Below are positions 1 to 4,947 of a stretch of 5,177 bases of DNA, piece after piece. Location: positions 1 to 5,177 of the forward strand of contig PMNN01000148.1 of assembly GCA_003161815.1 (NCBI GenBank), read 5' to 3'. Each line of letters begins with the position of its first letter. The first letter of the stretch is position 1. The stretch comes from Methanobacterium sp. GTDB lineage: Archaea > Methanobacteriota > Methanobacteria > Methanobacteriales > Methanobacteriaceae. The notes under the pieces were generated by a model. It had not been told where the DNA came from and did no database searches. It worked only from the letters and a program-made list of their open reading frames with translations. Both the position numbers and the translations under genes were made by a program.

Positions 1-249
1 TTCATCGGATCTCTGGTTTAAACGCCTTTTTTGAGCTTCTTTTTGAGAGTTCTTTATCAGTGATACTTTCTTATATATCCAGTTCTCATGTTTCTTAAGG
101 AGTTCTTGAGGATTATTATATCCCTTAGGTAATATTAAATATAAATAACCTGTTTTAACTTCTAATCGAGGATATTTTATGTTACGATGAATAACTTCAT
201 ACTCCACTTCTAAATCCTTGACTTTTAACTTTTTCATAAATTTATCCAT
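1..249 (-). CDS. YgjP-like (DUF45) zinc metallopeptidase, N-terminal part, cut by window edge
   Basis: This reading frame is open from an ATG at 249 to the left edge and gives 83 residues with no stop. The protein begins MDKFMKKLKVKDLEVEYEVI. It continues with a lysine/arginine-bearing strand (HRNIKYPRLEVK), a LILPKGYNNPQELLKKHENWI segment, and a basic tail. This order (basic strand, 'ilPkg..pe..l..h..WI.kk') is how the YgjP/DUF45 family starts. The family's zinc-binding HExxH site lies towards the C-terminus and would be outside the window, so catalysis cannot be checked here. I chose ATG 249 because a TATA-like box (271-280) sits about 26 bp upstream, which suits a leaderless mRNA. An in-frame ATG at 237 is the alternative. 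No Shine-Dalgarno site precedes either. The gene lies 82 bp downstream of the DUF4012 gene on the same strand but seems to have its own promoter. The family call is by eye from an N-terminal fragment. Confidence 0.7.
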   Translation of the reverse strand, partial: MDKFMKKLKVKDLEVEYEVIHRNIKYPRLEVKTGYLYLILPKGYNNPQELLKKHENWIYKKVSLIKNSQKEAQKRRLNQRSDE

Positions 250-270
250 TATTCATTTGGATAATAAAAA

Positions 271-280
271 ATATATAAAT
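271..280 (-). promoter_or_regulatory. TATA-like box for the YgjP-like gene
   Basis: On the minus strand this reads ATTTATATAT, close to the archaeal TATA consensus. Its centre lies about 26-27 bp ahead of the ATG at 249, so transcription would begin at or next to the start codon. That agrees with the absence of a Shine-Dalgarno site. The region is AT-rich, so chance matches are common. Confidence 0.45.
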
Positions 281-331
281 AAGATATTTGAGGTATAAAA
301 TTTCTCCAATCATATTAAGATTTTTTTTATT

Positions 332-1045
332 TTAGAGTCCAAAAATCTTGTTCATGCCTTCTTCCGTCATCATTTGATTGAATAGACCAGAAGGAATGAT
401 TATAATATTTCCTTGAGAATATTGTGAGGTGATGGTACTCATTAATGTGGGAAACTTTGAACTACTGGTTGAAGCTTTCTTAATAGCCGTGGCTAATGAG
501 TCGACGGCTTCGCCTCTAGACATGTTTTCTGTGCCCTGTTCCATTCTCACAAATGTAAGAGAATCATTAACATTTGTACCATTCACAATTACGGGTCCAA
601 CTGCATTAATTATAGCATTCACTGCTGCTGGTTTCACAATCACTACTCCATCAGTTTTCATACCAGTATTTTCCTGCACAATCTGCTGAGCGTATTGGGA
701 ATCTTGAGTAAGGTTACCCCAATAAAAAGAATCAACTAATCTGAGATTGGTTTCATTTGGGACATCTGGAGGAGCACTGACATTGGAGCTAGGTGCCATG
801 TCACCAGGATAAATGGGTGTCATTTTCTGGATACTGCCATTAGTGAAGTTGAGGACATAAACCATGTCTACAGCTCCGGGACCTCCACCTCCTTGGGGTT
901 CTGTATCATCAATAAGTACAAACAGTAGTTGATGATTTTCCCATGTACCATTATTAACTGCTGCTTGATAATTGAATAATTCATAAGCTGCAACAGATCC
1001 TATAACCAGGATGGGTATTAGTATTAATAAAAACTTTCTATTCAT
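332..1045 (-). CDS. DUF4012 domain protein, secreted or membrane-anchored, 237 aa
   Basis: The N-terminus (MNRKF, then a hydrophobic stretch at about residues 5-23) is a signal peptide or single membrane anchor, with the rest outside the cell. The body matches DUF4012, a family related to LytR-CpsA-Psr proteins. A glycine-rich TEPQGGGGPGAVDM segment at about 48-61 matches the family's 'E.r.tGGf' region. LRLVDSFYWG follows at 101-110, then the TDGVVIVKPAAV...GPVIVNG core at 131-156. Nine N-x-S/T sequons are present (N32, N66, N69, N88, N97, N111, N155, N160, N174), fitting an N-glycosylated archaeal surface protein. Bacterial relatives of LCP type attach polymers to the wall; a similar role here is only inference. 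At 237 residues it holds little beyond the one domain, whereas many DUF4012 proteins are much longer. The start is supported by an AGGAAGTGA site at 1052-1060. No T-run terminator follows the stop on this strand. Family call good, function unknown. Confidence 0.8.
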   Translation of the reverse strand: MNRKFLLILIPILVIGSVAAYELFNYQAAVNNGTWENHQLLFVLIDDTEPQGGGGPGAVDMVYVLNFTNGSIQKMTPIYPGDMAPSSNVSAPPDVPNETNLRLVDSFYWGNLTQDSQYAQQIVQENTGMKTDGVVIVKPAAVNAIINAVGPVIVNGTNVNDSLTFVRMEQGTENMSRGEAVDSLATAIKKASTSSSKFPTLMSTITSQYSQGNIIIIPSGLFNQMMTEEGMNKIFGL

Positions 1046-1051
1046 TAGTAT

Positions 1052-1060
1052 TCACTTCCT
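1052..1060 (-). promoter_or_regulatory. Ribosome binding site of the DUF4012 gene
   Basis: On the minus strand this reads AGGAAGTGA, one base from the ideal archaeal AGGAGGTGA, and ends 6 nt before the ATG at 1045. It fixes the start of the DUF4012 gene. Confidence 0.75.
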
Positions 1061-1097
1061 GCTGTCGATTCATTTATTTTCACGTCCACTTTACGAT

Positions 1098-1110
1098 AAA
1101 TTTAAATTTT
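1098..1110 (-). promoter_or_regulatory. Possible TATA-like promoter of the DUF4012 gene
   Basis: On the minus strand this reads AAAATTTAAATTT, an A-rich stretch running into a TTTAAATTTA-type box. It lies about 55-60 bp ahead of the start codon, giving a leader of roughly 30 nt that would include the ribosome binding site. The match is weak and the surroundings are AT-rich. Confidence 0.3.
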
Positions 1111-1370
1111 TTTTATTCCTTTTTTTTAATTTGAGATAGCATCTCTACTTGATAAATCAGATTTTTTTATGTAATATAAATTTCTAAATTATTAATAAAT
1201 TGAAAATTTTTTTTGTTCATATATTTAAGAATTTATAGAAAGTAAAAAGGAATAAGTCCTCTAAAAAAATATAATAAATGTTCCTTATTTAAAATCTATG
1301 ATAAACTTTTGATGATTTTTGAATTGCTATTAAAATTATTTATATGAAATATTATTATATAACAAACTTT

Positions 1371-1391
1371 ACCCAAATTAGACCCTAATTT
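1371..1391. repeat. Overlapping direct and inverted repeat upstream of iorA
   Basis: Two copies of ACCCWAATT (1371-1379 and 1382-1390, one mismatch) are spaced 11 bp apart, about one helical turn. The same bases also form a perfect inverted repeat: AAATTAG at 1375-1381 and CTAATTT at 1385-1391 around ACC. As RNA this gives a 7-bp hairpin with a 3-nt loop; as DNA it could be an operator for a dimeric protein. It lies about 150 bp ahead of iorA, just downstream of TATA-like sequences. Its C runs stand out in a very AT-rich gap. No T-run follows on the plus strand, so it does not look like a terminator. Confidence 0.5.
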
Positions 1392-1496
1392 CCAGCTTAA
1401 TTTCGGATTCACTAAATAAGTATATTGCTCATATTAAGTGATTATTCGATTATTTTGCTTTTAAAGAAATGTGAAATATGTTCTCCAAAAAAACAT

Positions 1497-1507
1497 AGTA
1501 TAATACT
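1497..1507 (+). promoter_or_regulatory. Candidate iorA promoter element overlapping an 11-bp palindrome
   Basis: AGTATAATACT is symmetric about its central base and includes a TATAATA core. It lies about 40 bp ahead of ATG 1543, so transcription could begin near 1527 and leave a short leader. The palindrome might be an operator, but a TATA-like core is often near-symmetric by chance. A promoter further upstream (1339-1361) is an alternative and would give a leader of some 160 nt. Confidence 0.3.
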
Positions 1508-1542
1508 CCTAAATTAATTTTAAATGAATTAGAATAGGATAA

Positions 1543-3435
1543 ATGAAAAAACCAACAAATAGGTTGAATAATATTATGAATATAAAAGACGTTTTAACCA
1601 GCCGTAAAGGTGAAGTACTCTTTTTATTAGGTAATGAAGCTGCTGTTAGAGGTGCATTAGAAGCGGGTGTTACTATAGCCTCCACTTACCCCGGCACACC
1701 ATCCTCAGAAATCGGGGATGTCTTCTCAAAAGTTGCCAAGGATGCTGATATTTACTTTGAATTCTCTACCAATGAAAAGGTAGCTCTGGAAGTAGCTGCA
1801 GCCGCAGCTGTTTCAGGTCTTAGATCATTCACTTTCATGAAACATGTAGGTTTAAACGTAGCATCCGACTCACTCATGTCTACGGCTTACTCCGGAGTGA
1901 ATGGTGGAATGATAATACTCTCAGCAGATGATCCCTCAATGTTTTCATCTCAAAATGAGCAGGATAATCGACATTATGCTCATATCGCCAGTATACCCCT
2001 ATTAGAACCTTCAAATCCCCAAGAAATAAAAGATACTATGAAGTATGGTTTCCAATTATCAGAGGAGTTTCAAATACCCGTTTTAATACGCACCACCACC
2101 AGAGTGTCCCATATGCGTGGTATAGTGAAACTTGACTCCATAAGCAAAGAAAAAAACATAGGATTTTTCCATAAGGATCCAGAACGATTTGTACCCGTCC
2201 CAGAAGCCGCTAGGAAAATGCATAAGAAATTAATGGAAAAAATGAAGGAATTACAAAAACGGGCAGACCAATCCTCATTAAATCAAATATTTCATAGAAA
2301 CGGTGATTTAGGCATTATAACTAGCGGAAGTGCTTTTAATTATGTTATGGATGTAGTGGAAGAAAATGATTTACCAGTAGATGTGCTTAAATTAACTTTC
2401 ACTCACCCCTTCCCTGAAGAAACAGTGTTAAAATTCATGAAGGATGTAGAAAAAATATTAGTAGTGGAGGAAGTTGATCCAGTAATAGAGAATGCTGTGT
2501 TGGCAGTTTTAGGTAAAATAGGAGTTAAAAAGAAGATTCATGGAAAATTAGATGGTTCACTACCACTCATCTATGAATATAATCCTGAAATCGTGTTTAA
2601 TAGTATTAGAAAAGTTTCGAATTTTAAATTAGATTTAAAAGAGAGTCAAACGACGAGTATACCTTTGCCTGAGAGGCCGCCTACTTTATGTCCTGGATGT
2701 CCTCACCGGGCGGTTTATTATTCTGTTAAAAAAGTTATATCAGATTTAAACTTGGAGAATGTTATTTTCCCAACGGATATCGGTTGTTACACGCTTGGAA
2801 TTGAATCACCTTATGAAGCAGGTGATTATCTACTATCCATGGGTTCCTCGATTGGAACTAGCTGCGGATTCTCCAAAGCTACCAAGCAGTGTATTGTGAG
2901 TTTTATAGGAGACTCTACCTTTTTCCATGCTGGTATTCCTCCTCTTATAAATGCAGTGCATAACAAAAACCGTTTCGTACTAGTTATACTGGATAATCGA
3001 ACCACGGCGATGACTGGCGGCCAACCACACCCCGGTCTTCCTGTTGATGGGATGGGTGAGGAAGCTCCTGAGATTTCCATTGAGAAAATAGTAGAAGCAA
3101 TAGGGGTAGAATTTATTAGAACTATAAACCCATTGAATCTAAAGAAATCTCAACTAGTATTTAGAGAAGCCCTATCGTATCCCGGAGTAGCTGTGGTTAT
3201 ATCTAAATATCCCTGCATGCTTATGAAAAGTAGAAGCGTTAAGAAAAATTTTGTAGTGGAGGTTCAAAATGATTGTATTAACTGCGCCACTTGCATGGAG
3301 GATCTAAGCTGTCCTGCAATTTACGCTGAAACTGGTTCAATCATGATAGATCCTAAGCTTTGCCGTGGATGCAGTGTTTGCATACAATTATGTCCCGAAA
3401 AAGCTATTAAAGTTAAAAAAAAGAATGAATTATAA
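1543..3435 (+). CDS. iorA: Indolepyruvate:ferredoxin oxidoreductase, alpha subunit IorA
   Basis: IorA is the catalytic subunit of the enzyme that oxidises indolepyruvate and other arylpyruvates with CoA to aryl-acetyl-CoA and CO2, reducing ferredoxin in the cytoplasm. Methanogens can run it in reverse to make aromatic amino acids from aryl acids. The pyrimidine-binding domain starts with GNEAAVRGALEAG (30-42) and STYPGTPSSEI (47-57). A transketolase-C-like domain covers about 255-375. The thiamine diphosphate domain starts at CPGCPHR (383-389) and carries GDST (456-459) and N485 in LDNRTTAMTGG. Two Fe-S motifs close the protein: C578/C581/C584/C590-P and C607/C610/C613/C617-P. The first has five residues before its last cysteine instead of the usual three. 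Its 630 residues suit the family. ATG 1576 (residue 12, MNIKDVL) is a likely alternative start: an AGGTTGA lies 8 nt ahead of it, while ATG 1543 has only AGGAT 2 nt ahead. iorB follows after 48 bp. Confidence 0.95.
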   Translation: MKKPTNRLNNIMNIKDVLTSRKGEVLFLLGNEAAVRGALEAGVTIASTYPGTPSSEIGDVFSKVAKDADIYFEFSTNEKVALEVAAAAAVSGLRSFTFMKHVGLNVASDSLMSTAYSGVNGGMIILSADDPSMFSSQNEQDNRHYAHIASIPLLEPSNPQEIKDTMKYGFQLSEEFQIPVLIRTTTRVSHMRGIVKLDSISKEKNIGFFHKDPERFVPVPEAARKMHKKLMEKMKELQKRADQSSLNQIFHRNGDLGIITSGSAFNYVMDVVEENDLPVDVLKLTFTHPFPEETVLKFMKDVEKILVVEEVDPVIENAVLAVLGKIGVKKKIHGKLDGSLPLIYEYNPEIVFNSIRKVSNFKLDLKESQTTSIPLPERPPTLCPGCPHRAVYYSVKKVISDLNLENVIFPTDIGCYTLGIESPYEAGDYLLSMGSSIGTSCGFSKATKQCIVSFIGDSTFFHAGIPPLINAVHNKNRFVLVILDNRTTAMTGGQPHPGLPVDGMGEEAPEISIEKIVEAIGVEFIRTINPLNLKKSQLVFREALSYPGVAVVISKYPCMLMKSRSVKKNFVVEVQNDCINCATCMEDLSCPAIYAETGSIMIDPKLCRGCSVCIQLCPEKAIKVKKKNEL

Positions 3436-3444
3436 CTGAGAGGA

Positions 3445-3461
3445 AAATTACACAATAATTT
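3445..3461 (+). other. Weak hairpin in the iorA-iorB spacer
   Basis: AAATTA and TAATTT form perfect 6-bp arms around a 5-nt loop (CACAA). A T-rich stretch and then the iorB ribosome binding site follow 10 nt later. The stem has only A-T pairs, so it is marginal as RNA structure. It could mildly uncouple expression of iorB from iorA, or mean nothing. Confidence 0.2.
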
Positions 3462-3470
3462 ATTTTTCTT

Positions 3471-3477
3471 GAGGAGA
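3471..3477 (+). promoter_or_regulatory. Ribosome binding site that fixes the iorB start
   Basis: GAGGAGA lies 6 nt ahead of ATG 3484. The longer open frame that begins at TTG 3469 would place this site inside the coding sequence, so it argues for ATG 3484. Confidence 0.85.
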
Positions 3478-3483
3478 AAATTT

Positions 3484-4071
3484 ATGAAAACATTTAATAT
3501 TTATATTTCAGGTGTAGGGGGACAGGGAATAATTAAAACCTCAATTGTTATGGGTGAGGCAGCTATGAAAATGGGAAAGCCCGTGGTGATGAGTGAGGTC
3601 CATGGCATGGCTCAGCGGGGGGGTATAGTATCCACCGAGCTTAAAATAGGCCGTGCTAGAAGTCCCATTATCCAAGATGGAGATGCAGATCTTCTACTGG
3701 CATTTGAACCACTAGAAGCTCTTAGAGCAATTCATAAGATAAGTAAGGATAGTTATATAATAATTAATACAGCTTCTATCATGCCTTTTAACATTAATGA
3801 AAGTAAATACGCTTACCCAGATATTTCAATTATTTTAAATGAATTAAAGTCTAAATCAAAGGAATTACATGCGATGGATGCTGTGAAAATAGCTGAAAAA
3901 ACAGGGCACATTTTATCGTTGAATATGGTGATGTTAGGCGGGGCAGCCGCCGTGCCGGGATTCCCATTAAACAAAAAAACGTTAATAGAGTCAATGAAGG
4001 ATAATTTACCTAAAAAATCGTTGACTATTAATTTAAAGGCTTTTGAGAAAGGATTTATGAGTATTTCTTAA
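3484..4071 (+). CDS. iorB: Indolepyruvate:ferredoxin oxidoreductase, beta subunit IorB
   Basis: IorB is the small subunit that pairs with IorA and corresponds to the gamma domain of pyruvate:ferredoxin oxidoreductases. The protein opens with the glycine motif GVGGQG (10-15). SEVHGMAQRGG (37-47) is a hallmark of the family, and a conserved NMVMLGGAAAVPGFPL stretch begins at N147. It is 195 residues long, the usual size, and has no cysteine cluster of its own, as expected since IorA holds the Fe-S clusters. The frame extends upstream to a TTG at 3469, adding five residues (MRRKF), but GAGGAGA lies inside that extension and well placed for ATG 3484, so I use ATG 3484. It is 48 bp downstream of iorA and very likely co-transcribed with it. 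A ten-T run at 4096-4105 probably ends the transcript. Confidence 0.95.
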   Translation: MKTFNIYISGVGGQGIIKTSIVMGEAAMKMGKPVVMSEVHGMAQRGGIVSTELKIGRARSPIIQDGDADLLLAFEPLEALRAIHKISKDSYIIINTASIMPFNINESKYAYPDISIILNELKSKSKELHAMDAVKIAEKTGHILSLNMVMLGGAAAVPGFPLNKKTLIESMKDNLPKKSLTINLKAFEKGFMSIS

Positions 4072-4095
4072 ATAAAATCTATTTAATAATAAAAA

Positions 4096-4105
4096 TTTTT
4101 TTTTT
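4096..4105 (+). terminator. Ten-T run, likely terminator of the iorAB unit
   Basis: Ten consecutive T residues begin 24 bp after the iorB stop. Archaeal RNA polymerase ends transcription at such runs without needing a hairpin. The run also abuts the TATA-like box of the next gene, so terminator and promoter are packed together. Confidence 0.6.
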
Positions 4106-4108
4106 ATA
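4101..4108 (+). promoter_or_regulatory. TATA-like box of the winged-helix regulator gene
   Basis: TTTTTATA at the end of the T-run reads as a TATA-like box. Its centre is about 28 bp ahead of ATG 4133, so the mRNA would start close to the start codon with little or no leader. A partial anti-SD match, GTGAT at 4123-4127, would matter only if the leader is slightly longer. Confidence 0.4.
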
Positions 4109-4109
4109 T

Positions 4110-4123
4110 CATAAAATTTTATG
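4110..4123. promoter_or_regulatory. Perfect 14-bp palindrome, candidate operator
   Basis: CATAAAATTTTATG equals its own reverse complement. It falls between the TATA-like box and ATG 4133, where a bound protein would block archaeal RNA polymerase. The adjacent gene encodes a winged-helix regulator whose family acts as dimers on symmetric sites, so self-repression is a reasonable inference. The inner ten bases are all A/T, which raises the odds of chance. Confidence 0.4.
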
Positions 4124-4132
4124 TGATACTTT

Positions 4133-4417
4133 ATGAAAAAGCTTCTATGGTGGTTGATTGCAGGATCAACAGGAGGTCCAAATAGGGCTAGAATTATTAT
4201 GGAATTACGTGAGAGACCTTACAATGCCAATCAAATTGCTGAGAAGCTTAATTTAAATTATAAGACCGTGAGGCATCATCTTAAAGTTTTAGAGGAAAAT
4301 AATGTAGTAATTCCCAGTGGAAAGCATAAATATGGTGCAATGTACTTCCTAACAGATAATATGATAGAGAATTATGAAGTCTTCCAAGATATTTGGAATG
4401 AACTAAGAAAAAAATAA
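4133..4417 (+). CDS. ArsR-like winged-helix transcriptional regulator, 94 aa
   Basis: This is a small DNA-binding protein made almost wholly of one winged helix-turn-helix. After MKKLLWWLIAGSTGGPNRARI it shows helix 1 (about 17-28), the second helix NQIAEKL (33-39), the recognition helix YKTVRHHLKVLEEN (43-56), and a beta wing (58-73) ending in YFLT. This pattern is typical of archaeal ArsR-like regulators. There is no cysteine, so metal sensing by the classical ArsR cysteine site is excluded. The tryptophan pair and glycines at the N-terminus are also seen in related archaeal regulators. No sensor domain is present, so any signal must come from a partner or from small-molecule binding to the dimer. 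The gene is 61 bp after iorB, behind a T-run, and 64 bp ahead of a small membrane-protein gene. It more likely controls itself and the genes downstream than iorAB. Confidence 0.85.
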   Translation: MKKLLWWLIAGSTGGPNRARIIMELRERPYNANQIAEKLNLNYKTVRHHLKVLEENNVVIPSGKHKYGAMYFLTDNMIENYEVFQDIWNELRKK

Positions 4418-4433
4418 CATTTAACAAAAAATA

Positions 4434-4450
4434 ATTCAGGTGAATATAAA
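4434..4450 (+). promoter_or_regulatory. Possible promoter with an interrupted palindrome ahead of the membrane-protein gene
   Basis: ATTCA and TGAAT (4434-4445) form 5-bp arms around GG and run into a TATAAAA-type box (4445-4450). The box is about 35 bp ahead of ATG 4482, leaving a leader of about 10 nt. It may let the membrane-protein gene be transcribed apart from the regulator gene. It does not resemble the palindrome at 4110-4123. Weak evidence. Confidence 0.25.
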
Positions 4451-4468
4451 ACATACAGAGTGAACGAC

Positions 4469-4472
4469 GGAG
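4469..4472 (+). promoter_or_regulatory. Ribosome binding site of the small membrane protein gene
   Basis: GGAG, inside CGGAGAT, lies 9 nt ahead of ATG 4482 and supports that start. Confidence 0.6.
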
Positions 4473-4481
4473 ATTAAAAAA

Positions 4482-4817
4482 ATGGTATTTACAGGATTAG
4501 AACAAACTTATATGATACTAAATTATTTAGCATTAATTTTTGGAGTAATAAATGTATCATTACTCCTAGGGTTACTATACTCCTACTGGAAGACATATAA
4601 AGAAGTGAAATCCGGATTCACCATAGGATTATTATATTTCACATCATTAATTTTACTCCAAAATATCTTCATCATCCTATTTTTAGGTCTACAAATAATA
4701 TTACCCACACAAGTGGTTCCTAATTCAGAGTTCCATGAGCCACGTTTACCCCTATTTCTAATCAACCTCATCCAACTTATAGCACTCTCTATTTTATTTA
4801 AAATAACTAGGGAATAA
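4482..4817 (+). CDS. Small three-helix membrane protein, 111 aa, unknown function
   Basis: I do not recognise an established function. Three hydrophobic segments are visible at about residues 11-35, 47-74 and 89-106. The loop after the first (36-44, KTYKEVK) is lysine-rich and the tail (KITRE) is charged, while the loop at 75-88 is acidic with prolines. By the positive-inside rule the N-terminus is outside and the C-terminus in the cytoplasm. The layout, and a position directly after a winged-helix gene, recall the small archaeal membrane proteins grouped as DUF7521, but this is only a loose resemblance. The gene is 64 bp after the regulator gene and 130 bp ahead of an ABC permease gene, all in the same direction. 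It could be a membrane partner that tethers or senses for the regulator, or an accessory part of the transporter; both are inference. The GGAG at 4469 supports the start. Confidence 0.75.
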   Translation: MVFTGLEQTYMILNYLALIFGVINVSLLLGLLYSYWKTYKEVKSGFTIGLLYFTSLILLQNIFIILFLGLQIILPTQVVPNSEFHEPRLPLFLINLIQLIALSILFKITRE

Positions 4818-4915
4818 ATTAGTATCAAAGATTATTTTCAGGAATTAAAAATGAATATAAAGTATTAGGACTAGAATAAGATTAAATGATGGATTATTGT
4901 ATAATTTGTGCATAA

Positions 4916-4925
4916 TATTAAATAA
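4916..4925 (+). promoter_or_regulatory. Possible TATA-like box of the permease gene
   Basis: An AT-only stretch reading ATTAAATAAA lies about 25-30 bp ahead of ATG 4948. No Shine-Dalgarno site is present before that ATG, so a leaderless mRNA is plausible. The whole spacer is A-rich and the match is weak. Confidence 0.25.
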
Positions 4926-4947
4926 AAAATAAAATAAAAATATAATT

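Larger units (their letters stand above)
1046..1542. other. Divergent AT-rich intergenic region between the DUF4012 gene and iorA
   Basis: About 500 bp with no gene of normal size on the plus strand: the plus-strand ATGs I followed meet stops within about 14 codons. It must hold the promoters of both flanking genes. Visible structures are a short hairpin GAGAT-agc-ATCTC at 1133-1145 with T-runs on both sides (1121-1127 and 1162-1168), TATA-like stretches near 1339-1361, a repeat block at 1371-1391, a tandem 8-bp repeat (GATTATTC, GATTATTT) at 1440-1455, and an 11-bp palindrome at 1497-1507. No known riboswitch or RNA gene was recognised, but a small RNA cannot be excluded by eye. Confidence 0.6.

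Noticed and set aside
429..689. 86-residue plus-strand open frame
   Set aside because: It lies wholly inside the DUF4012 gene on the opposite strand, has no domain resemblance and no ribosome binding site.
1248..1260. AGGA-ataag-TCCT hairpin in the gap
   Set aside because: The stem is only 4 bp and nothing around it supports a function.
1440..1455. Tandem 8-bp repeat GATTATTC/GATTATTT as a CRISPR or mobile-element trace
   Set aside because: Only two short imperfect copies are present with no spacer pattern; chance is enough in DNA of this composition.
1046..1542. TrpY-type TGTACA box as control of iorAB
   Set aside because: I looked for TGTACA in the gap and found no copy.
2826..3080. 84-residue minus-strand open frame
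   Set aside because: It is the antisense shadow of the conserved thiamine diphosphate domain of iorA.
4583..4828. 81-residue minus-strand open frame
   Set aside because: It is antisense to the three-helix membrane protein, whose frame has a ribosome binding site and coherent membrane segments.
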